Shown: positions 12,141-24,794, numbered from the stretch's first letter. The stretch: DNA of 64,000 bases from Delphinapterus leucas (GCF_002288925.2 NW_022098044.1:7919936-7983935), one strand, 5' to 3'. Numbers and translations: made by a program. The notes: a model not told the origin generated them from the sequence alone.

Positions 12141-12787
12141 CTGTCTGCATAGAAAATCCCAAGGAATCTACCAAAAACCTCCTAGAACTAACATGTAAGT
12201 TTAGAATGGTTGCAGCATACAAAAGCAACACACAGAATTCCATTGTATTTCTGTGTTTTAGCAAATAACATGTGGATAATGAAACGAAAAACCCCACACC
12301 ATTTATAACCACTCCAAAAAATATGAAATATTTAGGTACACATATAAAAAGACATGTTCAGAATTTTACAGAACACTTATGAAAGAAGCCAAAATAGATC
12401 TAAATAATAAAGAAACAGACCATGTTCATGGGTTGGAAGACTCAACACAGTAAAGATGTGAATCCTCCCCAAACCAATCAATAGGTTTAACACAATTCCT
12501 ATCAAAATTCCAGCAAGATTTTTTGTATACATAGACGAGTTTATTCAAAAGTTTATATGAAAAAGCAAAAGAATAGCTAAAATAATTTTGATAAAGGAAG
12601 AGTAAAGCGAGAGGAATAATTGTACTCAAATTTAATACTTACTATATAGGTACAGTAATAAAGATACCATGGTGCTGGAGGAGGGGTAAACACATAGTTC
12701 AATGTGAACAAAATAAAGTGTCTGGAAACAGACCCACAGAAATACTCCCAGTTGATTTTTGACAAAGAAGCAAAAGTAATTCAGTGG

Positions 12788-13139
12788 GACTTCCCTGGTG
12801 GCGCAGTGGTTAAGAATCCTCCTGCCAATGTAGGGGACATGGGTTCGAGCCCTGGTCCGGGAAGATCCCAGGCCACAGGGCAACTAAGCCCATGCGCCAC
12901 AACTACGGAGCCTGTGCTCTAGAGCCCGCGAGCCACAACTACTGAGCCTGCGTGCCACAACTACTGAAGCCCGTGCGCCTAGAGCCCATGCTCCACAACA
13001 AGAGAAGCCACCGCAATGAGAAGCCCCCGCACCGCAACGAAGCATAGCCCTTGCTCGCTGCAACTAGAGAAAGCCCACGCGCAGCAACAAAGACCCAATG
13101 CAGCTGAAAATAAATAAATAAATAAATAAATATTTTTTA
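12788..13139 (+). repeat. CHR-type tRNA-derived SINE, long variant
   Basis: Head 'acttccctggtggcgcagtg', B-box 'gggttcgagccctgg', then internal near-tandem modules built on 'gagcccatgctccacaac' and 'gagaagccaccgcaatgag', ending in (AAAT)n. The perfect 16-bp target duplication 'aaaagtaattcagtgg' lies at 12772-12787 and 13140-13155. Inserted into the L1M copy, so younger than it. Confidence 0.95.
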
Positions 13140-13540
13140 AAAAGTAATTCAGTGGAAGAAGGACAGTCTTGCTCTAATGCTGAAACAATTGGACATCCAC
13201 AGGCGAAACTGAGTCTTGACCTTAACCTTACACCTTATACAAAAATTAATTCAAAATGGATCACAAACTTAACTGTAAAACTATAAAACATTTAGAACAA
13301 AACACAGCAGAAAATCTTCAGGACCTAGCAAAGAGTTCTTAGCCATAACACCAAACACCATCATCCACAAATGAAAAAAATGATAAGTTGGACTTTATCA
13401 AAATTTAAAACTTTTGTTCTTCAAAAGATGCTAATAAGAGGATAAAAAATCAAGCTATAGACCAGGAGAAAATATTCATGAACCACATATCCCATAAAAG
13501 GAATTCTAACATACCAAAGAAGTGAAAACTCCTTTATATA

Positions 13541-14235
13541 TACTCACTGTCAATGAAAAAAGAATCTATGAGTTATAAATATTGAACACAGATTAGGGCT
13601 CCATTTGCACTATTACTGCCAACTCTAGTCTCATATTAGTTTTCATTAAGATCACTTTCTTTCTTGACCTCATCAGGGATTGTCAGTCGATGGATTCATT
13701 CACTGAATCTCAGAATTATGTGCTAATCCCACAGTCTTATATTACACAGCAAAGCTCTGAGCTCAGTGAGTACTTCCACATGACGGTCAAAAAAAAGATA
13801 CCCGTGTCCTGTGTGCCATGTGTCTTTTGAAAGACAAGCTTCCCTTGGTAATTGCTGAAGTGGAAAGAACTCAACATCTATCTGTGCTGGCCAAGGAAGA
13901 ACCTTGGGAGCCAAGGCTTCCTTGATACACCTTGTGTCCTGGGGTGGGCATCAAAGAAGATCAACTGACAAGATAGGAACACATTAGCAGTGAGGCCAAA
14001 AAGGACAGAGGCACGTGGCCTGTCACAGTCAAGGGATTCACCAAAGACCCACTGAGGAAAGACTGAGGGTTATATCAGCATATCATCTGTACTGCTCTGT
14101 CTGTGTACACATAAGTGTATGTGCCTATCTATTACTTTTATCACTTAACTATATAATAAAGTGTGGCTGGTTCATTCCCTAGCATGGGTTGGGCTATTCC
14201 CCTTCCCCCCCAACCAAATCTTTCAGTTGTCTTTC
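13541..14235. other. No recognisable feature
   Basis: Moderate-GC non-coding sequence between repeats. A 63-codon open frame on the minus strand (13723-13914) looks protein-like by eye. It has no flanking splice signals I trust and no family I recognise, so I do not call it a gene. Confidence 0.4.
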
Positions 14236-14251
14236 AAAGTGTCTGGTTGCT

Positions 14252-15046
14252 CCTAAATGTCCATCGACAGAGGAATAGATATCGAAGATGTGGTACATAT
14301 ATACAATGGAATATTACTCAGCCATAAAAAGGAATGAAATAGTGCCATTTGCAGAGATGTGGATGGACTTAGAGACTGTCATACAGAGTGCAGTAAGTCA
14401 GACAGAGAAAAACAAATATCACATAATATCACTTATATGTGGAATCTAGAAAAATGGTAGAGATGAACTTATTTGCAAAGCAGAAATAGACACAGACATA
14501 GAGAACAAACGTACAGTTACCAAGAGGGTAAGGGCAGCGGGGTGGGATGAACTGGGAGATTGGGACTGACATATATACACTACTATGTATAAAATAGATA
14601 ACTAATGAGAACCTGCTGTATGCACAGGGAACTCTACTCAACGCTCTGTGGTGACCTAAATGGGAAGGAAATCCAAAAAAGAGGGGATATATGTATACGT
14701 ATAGCTGATTCACTTTGCTGTACAGCAGAAACTAACACAACATTGTAAAGCAACTATACTCCAATAAAAATTAATTTAAAAAACAACAGGGCTTCCCTGG
14801 TGGCACAGTGGTTGAGAGTCCGCCTGCTGATGCAGGGGACACGGGTTCGTGCCCCGGTCTGGGAAGATCCCACATGCCGCGGAGCGGCTGGGCCCGTGAG
14901 CCATGGCCACTGAGCCTGCACGTCCAGAGCCTGTGCTCCGCAACGGGAGAGGCCACAACAGTGAGAGGCCCGCGTACCGCCAAAAAAAAATAAATTAATT
15001 AAAAAAATAAAAAACAACAAAATAAAAAATTTTAAAAAGCAGAAAA
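14252..15046 (+). mobile_element. 5'-truncated L1 (3' end of ORF2 and 3' UTR), carrying a SINE in its tail
   Basis: Begins within L1 ORF2 ('aatgtccatcgacagagg', 'acaatggaatattactcagc') and runs through the 3' UTR ('gtaaagcaactatactccaa', 'taaaaattaattt'). The A-rich tail was hit by a SINE at 14789-14991. The whole unit is flanked by a perfect 16-bp duplication, 'aaagtgtctggttgct', at 14236-14251 and 15047-15062. Confidence 0.93.
14789..14991 (+). repeat. CHR-type SINE (cetacean subfamily)
   Basis: Complete head, B-box ('ggttcgtgccccggtctggg') and body ('gcggagcggctgggcccgtg', 'gagaggcccgcgtaccgcc') with an A-rich tail. It sits in the A/T-rich tail of the L1 fragment, with an A-rich imperfect duplication around 'aattaattt...aaaacaac'. 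Overlapping open frames on either strand are artefacts. Confidence 0.94.
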
Positions 15047-15062
15047 AAAGTGTCTGGTTGCT

Positions 15063-16130
15063 AAGTACCTCACTAAGGATCCACCAGGCATCAGCCAGAT
15101 GTATAGTGGGCACCACGAGGTAAGCAGCCTCCCCACATCAGGGACTGAACAGAGCCCACCAGAGCACGGCCGCCTGCCACTCCACGTGTTCCTTCCCCAC
15201 TCCATGCACCAAATGTTTTCCTGGCTCTGACAATGGAAGCTGCTAATGCATCCCAGAAAGTGTTTACAGAGTGTGCAGCACAAGTGCTCCACCCCAAAAG
15301 CCGTGAACAATGATGCCTGCCACATGCTGGACCTCCCAAGGATGGGAAGGAGGGCTTATAGGTCAGTTCAGAGCCACTGGGCTACCTCTGAGATGCAACG
15401 CCATCAAGCCTGTCCTGAGGAGCGAGGCAAAAGCCTGGCTGGGGTCCTGGGAGGGCCTGCTTTCATCAGAGGGCCATCGGGGGAGGGAGTAATAGTTGCT
15501 GGTGTCCTACCAACCACTGCTCCATGGAAAGGAGGCTCTGCATTCTCAGTGTGAAGTGTGTGCACTGAAAGGAATTTCATTTGAACAGCCACAGGGCTTT
15601 GGACCTGCTTCACTCTGCCCATCCCAGAAATTCCCCCCTCTCTTCTCTCTCAACCTCAGCGAAGGGTGACTGCAATTATTGCCAACAAATGAGCAACGCT
15701 TCCTCCAGAAAGGCAGACATGCCCCTCACGTACAGGCTGGCTCCTTTCCACCGCTGGCTTCAACCTTCCATCCCAGCAAAGGGGAAGGTCATCCTCCAGC
15801 CTCACGGAGAACCAAACCAAGCAGGAAGAGCATCTTCACAGGCCCTGCCTTCACCCCCACAGAGGATTTGGACAGTGCTTTCTCCCTGCCAATCTCACCT
15901 GGAGTCTTGTCCCCCAGATACCACTGAGAACCACCAAGTTTTGCTTATAATTTTATCCCCCTCCCTTTCTGGTGCCTTATTTGGGGACTTTAATGTATAT
16001 GGGTCTCTCTTTTCATAAATTATAGACTCATCTCTTATTCACTTTATAACTAGCTTAAAAGGTATCTCTAAATGAGCCACACCAACCCTCAGAATTCCCT
16101 GCTCTGATAACCAAGGTGGCCATTTCTATC
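15063..16130. other. No recognisable feature
   Basis: About 1 kb of moderate-GC unique-looking DNA. Several 60-145-codon open frames overlap on both strands, but none has a known motif or exon structure. Probably plain intronic sequence. Confidence 0.4.
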
Positions 16131-17370
16131 CGGATTTAAGGGTGACAGAGTTTAAAATGTCTGGACTGCTACTAAACTGACAACAATTTTGAGTGATATC
16201 AAATGCTGGTGAGTATGTAGAGAGAAGGGCACTCTCCCGGACTACTAGCGGGAGTGTGAACTGGCACAACTTGGTAATAAAGAAAAATATATGTGTATAA
16301 AAATGTTGAAGATTTCATTATTGATCCTATTGGAAAAACTAGAAAAACAACCCAGAAGCAAGATCAGAAAATGGGGAAGCTTAGTTCAATCTTACCCAAC
16401 ACCTGGACCTATTATTCCTCTTAAGGAGAGAACCATCTGTGTTTACAAAAACCGGCTAGACAAGAAGTTGCTAAGTTCCTAAAGACAAAGATCAGTAATA
16501 GCCAAGGGGAAAAAGAAAAGATAGACTGTTCCCGCCTAGAACTAAATAGGAATTGGTGTGGGGAGTGAGCAGACAGAAAGGAACAATGAAGAAAGAGAGT
16601 GGGGATACGAGAACAACATTCCTTAATACAGAGAATAAAATGTATTGTCCATTATCCATGGAAATTCAGAAAAATGTCAAACTGTTAAGTATCCTTGCAA
16701 CATTCATAAAATTGAGCATTTAAAAACAAAACTTTCTGCATACTCTCAAGAAAAATAAATCAGAAATTAAAGCAAAATAATAAAAAGAAGTTTGAAAAAT
16801 TACAAAATACTCCCCTTTGCTGTCCTACCAAATTTTTAACTTTTGATTGCATAGAAGGTTTCTAGGAAAAGGTTAATTACCAAAATTGATTAAAGAAGTG
16901 GGAAAAACCTGAATAATCCAATAATCCTATAAAAAGCTTTTAAAAGTTGTCAAAGAATTACTTGCCCCAAAATGTTCTGGGCTCCATTTATTTTTACTAT
17001 CAAGGTAAAATTTTACTATTTATTTTACTTTCAAACCTTCAAAGAATAGCTTATCCCTGTGCTAAACTGATCCAGAAAAGAGAAAAAGATGGAAAATGTT
17101 TCAATCCATTTTATAAAGTTAACAAACATTTTTATATTAAAAACCTGGAAAATATAGTACCAACCAACATTACTTATGAATACAGATGTAGTACTTTTCA
17201 ACAAAATATTTGCAAGCCAAATCCAGCTGAATATTAAAAAGACAGTATATCATGGCCAAGCACAGTTAATGCCGGGAACACAAGGATGATTCAATATTAG
17301 GAAACCTATTAATATGATTCATCATGTTAGCAGGTCATACGAGTAAAAGAATATGATAATCTAGATAGCT
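16130..17370 (+). mobile_element. Degenerate L1M fragments
   Basis: Patches of L1 ORF2-like wording: near 16170-16270 ('atgctggtgagtatgtagag', 'gtgaactggcacaacttgg') and near 17200-17330 ('gcaagccaaatccagctgaa', 'ggaacacaaggatgattcaa', 'aatatgattcatcatgttag'), the last matching the RT region. The order in the window does not match L1 order, so this is at least two pieces. No intact frame. Confidence 0.6.
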
Positions 17371-18293
17371 CTGAAGAACCCTAGTGACCAAGCATATTGG
17401 AAATTGTAGCTTTAAATGGACACTATTGGCAGTAGTTGGTTGCGTGGGGGAACATAGAGCCCCAGGAAAGCAGAGCTACACTAGGTGATGGCCAATCAGA
17501 ATTCGGAAGCTGTACTAGGAGCCTCATTTATCAACCCCCTCCCTCCAGCCAAATATCAGAGGAGGAAAATCAACACACACAAAAGTCGATGGAGAATGGG
17601 GTCTATTAACTAGGGCAGTGTTTTTTTTCAAACTGTAAATATAGCCCACGAGTAGGTGATGAAGTTAATTGGGTCTTAACCAGTCATTCTGTCATAGAGT
17701 CAACTGGAATGGAGTGGATATAAAAACAGGTATCACAGTGAACCACTCATGGAAAGAATTAGCATTGTTTCTTGAAACTTTTGTTCCAAAAATATGAATG
17801 CATAGATGTGTACATGCATTGAGTCATGATGTAAAATGCACTTCCTCCTGTGGGTTTTTTCAGTCAAAAAGCTGAAGTAACACTGAACTAGGGGATTGAG
17901 AGGAATCAATTTCTAGACTTCTACTTGCAACAGACTAAGATTTAAGGCTAGAGTTAAAGTTATGAGTAAGATGGGAAGGAAGGTATCATAGCCCCCCTAT
18001 CCAAGAGGAACACCTATCTCATGAAGTAAAGCTGGCTTCACGTCACGAGGTGAGACTTGGCTACAATTCCTCATTAGTGCCGACTCTTCCCAAATCAGTA
18101 ATGTTAGTTTGTGATGGTGGTGTGAGTGTAGCAACTCAACTATGCTCTCTGGCGCTATACTGCCTCAATGAAAAACCTGGCTTTGCCAGATTAGAGTAGA
18201 TTAATTATTCAAAAATATTCACTCCTACCCCTCACCCCACACATACATATGATCTCTAGGGGAGGAGCAGACTTGCCCACCCCAATAATTTTG
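17371..18293. other. Mostly unassigned; possible old repeat at 17590-17720
   Basis: Non-coding. The segment around 17640-17700 ('cccacgagtaggtgatgaag') resembles a medium-reiterated mammalian repeat, but I cannot name it with confidence. Confidence 0.3.
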
Positions 18294-18850
18294 TGAGGGT
18301 TCTTTGGGGGGAGGCTTAGAATTTAGTCAGTTCTATTTTTTTAATATTTTAATTAATTTTTATTGGAGTATAGTTGCTTTACAATGTTTTGTTACTTTCT
18401 GCTGTATAGCAAAATGAATCAGTTATACGTATACACATATCTCCTCTTTTTTAGATTTCCTTCCCATTTAGGTCACCACAGAGCACTGAGTAGAGTTCCC
18501 TGTGCTATACAGTAGGTTCTCATTAGTTATCTATTTTATATGTAGCAGCGTATATGTGTCAACCCCAGTCTCCCAATTCATCCCACCCCCCTTCCCCCTT
18601 TGGTTTCTGTAAGTTTGTTCTCTACATCTGTATCTCTATTTCTGCTTTGCAAATAAGTTCATCTGTACCATTTTTCTAGATTCCACATACAAGTGATGTT
18701 ATATGATATTTGTTTTTCTCTTTCTGACTTACTTCACTCTGTATGACACTCTCTAAGGTCTATCCACATCTCTGCAAATGGCACTATTTCATTCCTTTTT
18801 ATGGCTGAGTAATATTCCATTGTATATATGTACCACATCTTCTTTATCCA
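18294..18850 (-). mobile_element. 5'-truncated L1 (3' end), with 42 extra bases beyond its poly(A)
   Basis: On the minus strand the L1 runs from 18850 ('tggataaagaagatgtgg') through the 3' UTR to its poly(A), seen as a T-run from 18336. A perfect 19-bp duplication 'gcccaccccaataattttg' lies at 18275-18293 and 18851-18869. Bases 18294-18335 lie between the poly(A) and the left duplication and are not L1. That suggests a short 3' transduction. Confidence 0.88.
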
Positions 18851-18879
18851 GCCCACCCCAATAATTTTGGACTTGGCCA

Positions 18880-19120
18880 TACAACCTGCTCTGTCCCTAC
18901 CTCTGACTGTGTCTTCAGCTATGTGAGTTGCTTCAGCCAGTGGGGTTTTACAGAAATGACACAAGCAGACTGCATAAGAAAGACCCTTATGCCTTTGGAC
19001 TTGCTCTCATGTGTCTCTTTTATCACCATGAGAAGAACATGTTCTTCTCAGCCTGCTCATCTAAGAAGAAGGATGAGAGACCCATGGAGCAGAGCCCCAT
19101 TAAAAAGAGGATCCCTGTCA
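18880..19120 (+). repeat. MLT1-type LTR fragment (tentative)
   Basis: Wording such as 'gcttcagccagtggggtttt', 'cagaaatgacacaagcagac' and 'aggatgagagacccatggag' fits an old MaLR LTR. The 18294-18850 L1 appears to have landed in or beside it. The two open frames at 18923-19248 are not credible genes. Confidence 0.4.
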
Positions 19121-19199
19121 GAACAGAACCCTCACAAGATCAATGCATACAAATTTTAAAAAACAGAAACAAATATAAGCAAAATGCAATCAATGAACA

Positions 19200-19640
19200 C
19201 ATATCTCTAGATAAGTTACTCCAAAAAAAAATCACAAATAAATTATGAACAACCTGATCTTGCTTTAAAAAAGTTCAGGAAGAAATACAAGAATTTAAAG
19301 AAAACATTTTAAGACAACAGAAAAAGTAAGCTTAGGAAAAAAATGGCAAAAACTGTAAAAACATTACAGATTTGAGGACCACATTAAAAAACCTTTCCTG
19401 AAACACATGCACACATGCTTATGAAGATTAAAAATTATTTACAATATGTCCAGATGAAAATATGGACTTTGGAATAAGGAAGAAGTCATGTACGCATCAT
19501 GGCAGACAAAGTGAGGCACATACAAGGGTTCAAAATCAGATTGGCCAGAGTTCGCTTCAGTAATACTCAATGACAAAAAATACAGAATCAATATTGACAA
19601 AGAGCTTAAGAAAAAGACTGGGAAAAGCTTTCTTTGATTA
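19200..19640 (+). mobile_element. Degenerate L1M ORF1-region fragment
   Basis: A-rich decayed text. The part at 19495-19610 ('catggcagacaaagtgaggc', 'tcaaaatcagattggccaga', 'ttcgcttcagtaatactcaa') matches the end of L1M ORF1. No open frame. Confidence 0.55.
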
Positions 19641-20689
19641 TATTGTTGAATTTTTTCCTGTTCTTTTTAAGAAATATTAACGTATGTTAGATCTCCTTTG
19701 TTACCATTTTTCTATAATCACGTGTATGTTTGTTTTCTACTTCATCTTATAGGAGACCCACTCTGTCTAGCGTGTTCCCAGTTGCTTACTCCATTGCACA
19801 CGCTCTATTTCTGTTGTTTGTAATGGGATCGGCTGTTTGCTGAAAAACAGCAGGAGGAGGACATGAGGTATGAGACAGGGGGTGAGACTAGTCCACAGCT
19901 TCGATTCTGCACCGTTGTCGGGCTCTTTCTCTTACTAAAGACGTGCTTTCCTTTTCTCTAGAGCTACACCTTCCTTTTATTTTCAACATCCAACAGTCAG
20001 GGAGGTTCTCGAGAAACCCCCTTACTCCACAGCATTTTGGTCAGAAAAGTGCTGTTTTCTTCCTCCCTACGTTATCCCACTCCACCTTCTGTGGTCTCTC
20101 CCTGTAGGAGGTTATGTTGTGCAACTAGATGATAAAAATTCTGTGTCAGCAATTCTCCCCTTCAACTCTATGTCCCTTGCCATTTTTGGTGTCAAACCAG
20201 GCCTCTTTGGGGACAATACCCATTTATTTTTGTGTCCCATCAAGGCCCCCAATTTCACTCTTCTTACCAAAAGTTTACTAGATAGGCACAATTTGTGACA
20301 GTCATCGTTAGGGAAACCTCTGTCCTGCTCAGAATGCAAGGAGACACATGTCAGCCTGCAGGGTCCTCTCTCACTCAGGTCTAGATTTCACAGTACTCAG
20401 AAAACAGTACTTCAGAGTTCATGTTTACAAACAGGTACCATCTCCTTGTTTTAATGGAGATAAACTTCATTCTTTTTGTTGCTGTTTGTTTGTTTTATAT
20501 AGTTTTGAGGGAAGGAACTTGTTACACCTCCATTATGCCATTGCCATTGAAAGCAACAGGGTTTTTGTTCTTGGAACTTGCCCAAATAACTTTAAAGACC
20601 TTCTGGACTGGTCAAAACTATAATACTGAAGAGAAGAGTCATGCCTTAGTAGTTACTAAACACATTACAAAGCTATAAGAACTTTAAAA
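19641..20689. other. No recognisable feature
   Basis: About 1 kb of unassigned non-coding DNA. Overlapping 75-91-codon frames at 20112-20678 show no domain or splice context. Confidence 0.4.
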
Positions 20690-21720
20690 GTATGATATTA
20701 GCACAGGAAGCAACTGACAGAAATTTTAATGTTTAAAAAGAAATATAAGACTAGAAGAAAACATAGATTACACCTATTTTCTCTCAGTAGGAGTTTATTT
20801 CTAAGCATGATGCAAAGGCAAAGAATTCTTAAATTGAGACTCCTAGACTAGGTGACTTGAAAATTTTAAATGTCAATTTATCAAAAACATAAATAAAATT
20901 AAAATATTAATGACAAAATGGGGAAATTATTTGCAGCATATTAAAGACAAAAGACTCATATTCTTTACATATAAAAAGCCACATACAAATTAATGAGAAA
21001 TTCTCAGTAGAAAAATAGGCAAAAATATGAAGGTAAAATCTTTTATTCTATTTCTAATGTCTCAAGGAGACCATACAAAAAAGCAGTAATACAAATGGCC
21101 CAAAAGTATTTTTAAGAATCTCTCAATACTAAGATTGCCTTAAATCTTATATTGCCAACTATTGCAAAGAGTACACATTGATAGACGCTTTCTGAAAGGC
21201 AACTTGATAGTATAAATCAAAGGTCTTAAAACTGCACATAGCTTTTGACCCCAAGATTATGCTTCAATAAATATTTTCCTAGAAATGTATTCAAAGGAAA
21301 TAATCATAAATGCGAGCAAAGATGGATCTGCAAACATATTTTCATAGCAGCATTATTTGCAACAGCAAAAAACTGATGAATTTAAATGTTCAGCAGTAAA
21401 AGAATTAGTTAATAAAATATAGCACACCAAATGACGCAATACTATGAAGACATTAAATATTATAATAAATATAAAAATATCTAATGACATGTAGAAATAT
21501 TCCTCATGTTGTTAAATCTTTACAAAGCTATAATCAAAATACAGTGTAACCACTTTTTAAAAGATACATATAAATGTTAATATTCTAAGAAGAATATTGG
21601 AAATGTACGCAACAAGATCCTAACAACTGTTAGAATGAAAGGTGGTTTTTTTCATCTTTGTCCTTTCCTGTGTTTTCCACATTTTTTTATAATGAATATG
21701 TTTATGTTTTTAAATCAGGG
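20690..21720 (+). mobile_element. Degenerate L1M 3' region
   Basis: AT-rich decayed L1: 'aaattatttgcagcatatta', 'gacaaaagactcatattctt', 'catagcagcattatttgcaa' and a 3'-UTR-like end ('tgaaaggtggttttttcatc', 'ttttttataatgaatatgtt'). No intact frame. Confidence 0.6.
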
Positions 21721-22310
21721 GGAAAATGAAAATTTCAAAAGAGAATTTAAAAAGTCCTTTAATACTATAAATGAGTTTTTATTAATAAGATAGAGTAATT
21801 CTTCCTTTTAAAAATTTTTTTTCAAACTAACATGCTATTATATTTGTAACTGAAGGCTTGGAGAACAGATGAATTTCTGAGCATTTGACCACAAAATTTA
21901 TAGCATACATTAGCTGGAGCTGTTCAGTGCTGACAAATTCCAGAAAGTAATTGCATAAAATACTTGGGAGAGGAAATTGCTTTATGCTTCCATGCTATTT
22001 ACGGAAATTAGCATCTTTGTAAAAATAAACTGAGAGCAATCACAATCAGAAACCTTGAAATGTGGTTTCCAAAGATGTTAGCTCTGCTGCTTTAGGATCC
22101 ATTAGCAATGCAGAGGGGAAACACTGCCTACTTTTTTTTTTCTCTGTTATGAAATAACTGCATACAATTGGTTTTTTCCTCCTGGATCTTTAATCCCTCC
22201 CTTTCTCCTTGCTGCCTCCCTTTGCAGTGCATATATACTGAAGTGTTCACTTTGCTCAGAAGAAACTTCCTAATGATCCTGTTTCCTTCTCAAAGAGTAT
22301 TACATATTTC
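21721..22310. other. No recognisable feature
   Basis: AT-rich sequence with no gene, repeat family or structure that I can support. Confidence 0.35.
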
Positions 22311-23697
22311 CTTTTTTTTTTTAACATCTTTATTGGAGTATAATTGCTTTACAATGATGTGTTAGTTTCTGCTGTATAACAAAGTGAATCAGCTATACAT
22401 ATAAATACATCCCATATCCCCTCCCTCTTGCGTCTCCCTCCCACCCTCCCTATCCCACCCCTTCAGGTGGTCACAAAGCACTGGGCTGATCTCCCTGTGT
22501 TATGTAGCTTCTTCCCACTAGCTATCTACTTTACATTTGGTAGTGCATATATGTCAATGCTACTCTCTCACTTCGTCCCAGCTTACCTTTCCCCCTACCT
22601 GTGTCCTCCAGTCCATTCTCTACATCTGCGTCTTTATTCCTGTCCTGCCCCTAGGTTCTTCAGAACCATTTTTTTTTTTTAGATTCCATATATATGTTAG
22701 CATACAGTACCTGTTTTTCTCTTTCTGACTTACTTAACTCCGTATGACACACCCTAGGTCCACCCACCTCACTACAAATAACTCAATTTCGTTTCTTTTT
22801 ATGGCTGAGTAATACTCCATTGCATATAGGTGCCACATCTTCTTTATCCATTCATCTGTCGATGGACACTTAGGTTGCTTCCATGTCCTGACTATTGTAA
22901 ATAGAGCTGCAATGAACATTGGGGTGCATGTGTCTTTTTGAATTATGGTTTTCTCTGGGTATATGCCCAGTAGTGGGATTTGCTGGGTAGTCTGGTAGTT
23001 CTATTTCTAGTTTTTTAAGGAACCTCCATACTGTTCTCCACAGTGGCTGTATCAATTCACATTCCCACCAGCAGTGCAAGAGTGTTCCCTTTTCTCCACA
23101 CCCTCTCCAGCATTGTTTGTAGATTTTGTGATGATGGCCATTCTGACTGGTGTGAGGTGATACCTCACTGTGGTTCTGATTTGCATTTTTCTAATGATTA
23201 GTGATGTTGAGCATCCTTTCATTTGTTTGTCTGCCATCTGTATATCTTCTTTGGAGAAATGTCTATTTACGTCTTCTGCCCATTTTTGGATTGCGTTGTT
23301 TTTCTGATACTGAGCTGCATGAGCTACTTGTATATTTTGGAGATTAATCCTTTGTCAGTTTCTTCCTTTGCAAATATCTTCTCCCATTCTGAGGGTTGTC
23401 TTCTCGTCTTGTTTATGGTTTCCTTTGCTGTGCAAAAGCTTTTAAGTTTCACTAGGTCCAATTTGTTTATTTTTGGTTTTATTTCTGTTTCTTTAGGAGG
23501 TGATCTTGCTGTGATTTATGTCATAGAGTGTTCTGCCTGTTTTTCTCTAAGAGTTTTATAGCGTCTGGCCTTACACTTAAGTGTCTAATCCATTTTGAGT
23601 GTATTTTTGTGTATGGTGTTAGGGAGTGTTCTGATTTCATGCTTTTACATGTAACTGCCCAGTTTTCCCAGCACAACTTATTAAAGAGGCTTATTCA
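22311..23697 (-). mobile_element. 5'-truncated L1 (3' part of ORF2 and 3' UTR)
   Basis: The T-run at 22311-22322, then 'aacatctttattggagtata', is the reversed 3' end. The copy extends through the 3' UTR and C-terminal ORF2 to about 23697, where L1 text ('cacaacttattaaagaggct') stops. It closely parallels 7500-9030 of the full-length copy. Reading frames are interrupted; the longest visible block is 112 codons in the wrong sense. No clear target duplication was seen. Confidence 0.9.
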
Positions 23698-24291
23698 GTT
23701 CCTCACATTTTGCAATCCACAGCTTCCCCTGAAGCTACTCTCTCAAACATAACTGACAATTTCACAAGATCAGGGTGAATTTTCACCTTCGTGTGTCCCT
23801 AAAACTAGCTCAGAACCTAAAGGAATCTTCAATTCTTCCCTCTTTCTCTCTCAGTCCCACATAATCACTTGTCAAGTTCTATCCCTTCAGGTTCTAAATG
23901 GTGCCCATAATCACATCCTCTTGCTGAGGACTACATCCCCCTCCCCATGGCCCCATGCTCTCTTGCGAACTGAGCTGAAGTTCTCATCAGTCCCAACGTG
24001 CACTGGTGCCAGCGGCATCCCAAGTTTATCTTTCACACAAGTGTGTTCCCAGTGGTCCAATGGAGTCTTACTGGTGTTCCCACCACCTCCTGGTCAACGC
24101 CCACAGGACTCCATGCTGCCCATTGAATCAAGTCCTCTTTATCATTAATTTATTTAGTGCGCTCAGCAAGGTCGTCCCCAGTGTAGCCACAAACTATCTT
24201 TGTTCATCCTTATTTCATACCCCATGCTGTCAAATACCCTACTCTTCAGAAATACAGTGTCAGTGGAAACAAAGAGGACAAAACAGATTGA
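23698..24291. other. No recognisable feature
   Basis: Pyrimidine-leaning non-coding stretch. Two overlapping frames (23921-24148, 24006-24404) carry no motif, and the second runs into a SINE. Confidence 0.35.
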
Positions 24292-24303
24292 AGAGACATT
24301 TCT

Positions 24304-24476
24304 TTCTTTCTTTTTTTAAAGTCTTTATTGAATTTGTTACAATTTTCTTCTGTGTTATGTTTTGGTTTTTTGGCCGCAAGGCATGTGGGATCTTAGCTCC
24401 CTGACCAGGGATCGAACCCACATCCCCTGCATTGGAAGGTGAAGTCTTAACCACTGGACCACCAGGGAAGTCCCTA
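24304..24476 (-). repeat. tRNA-derived SINE, short form
   Basis: Reversed SINE: the T-run and 'ggccgcaaggcatgtgggat', the B-box complement 'ccagggatcgaacccacatc', and the head complement 'gaccaccagggaagtccct'. The target duplication is 'agagacatttct' (24292-24303) / 'agagatatttct' (24477-24488), one mismatch. Confidence 0.93.
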
Positions 24477-24794
24477 AGAGATATTTCTGAGATGGAACAA
24501 ATGGAAGTTAGTGGCCGGATGGGTACAGGGCAGGGGCAACAGAGAAGAAGGCATCTAGAGTGGCCCCAGGATTCTGGGTCAAATGACTAGAAGATGGAGA
24601 ATCCAGGCACTGACACAGAGCTGGGTGGGTGGTGAGGATTTCCATTTAGGAAATATTGTGTCTGAGGCCCGCAAGGAATATCCTGGTGGAGGTAAGTAGC
24701 AGCTCACAGATATACTGGTCTGCAGCTCATGGAAGAGGCTGACAGAAGCCTCTCAGAGATACTGGGCATCTTCCATTTTAGTGAGGTTAACGAG

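Larger units (their letters stand above)
9050..13540 (+). mobile_element. Old L1M element, ORF2 region (right part of interrupted element)
   Basis: This continues the element seen at 1400-2212. L1 ORF2 wording is visible but heavily decayed: endonuclease region near 9860-9970 ('gtgtatgcaccgaacaacag'), RT region near 10930-11300 ('aagctccaggatcacacgg', 'tagtgtggtttattctagg'), then 3' ORF2 text to about 13540. It is interrupted by a probable LTR (11631-12140) and a SINE (12788-13139). Many stops in all frames. Confidence 0.8.

Noticed and set aside
13723..13914. 63-aa minus-strand frame with a protein-like look
   Set aside because: No family recognised, no supporting splice signals or extension in neighbouring frames. 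A protein search would decide it.
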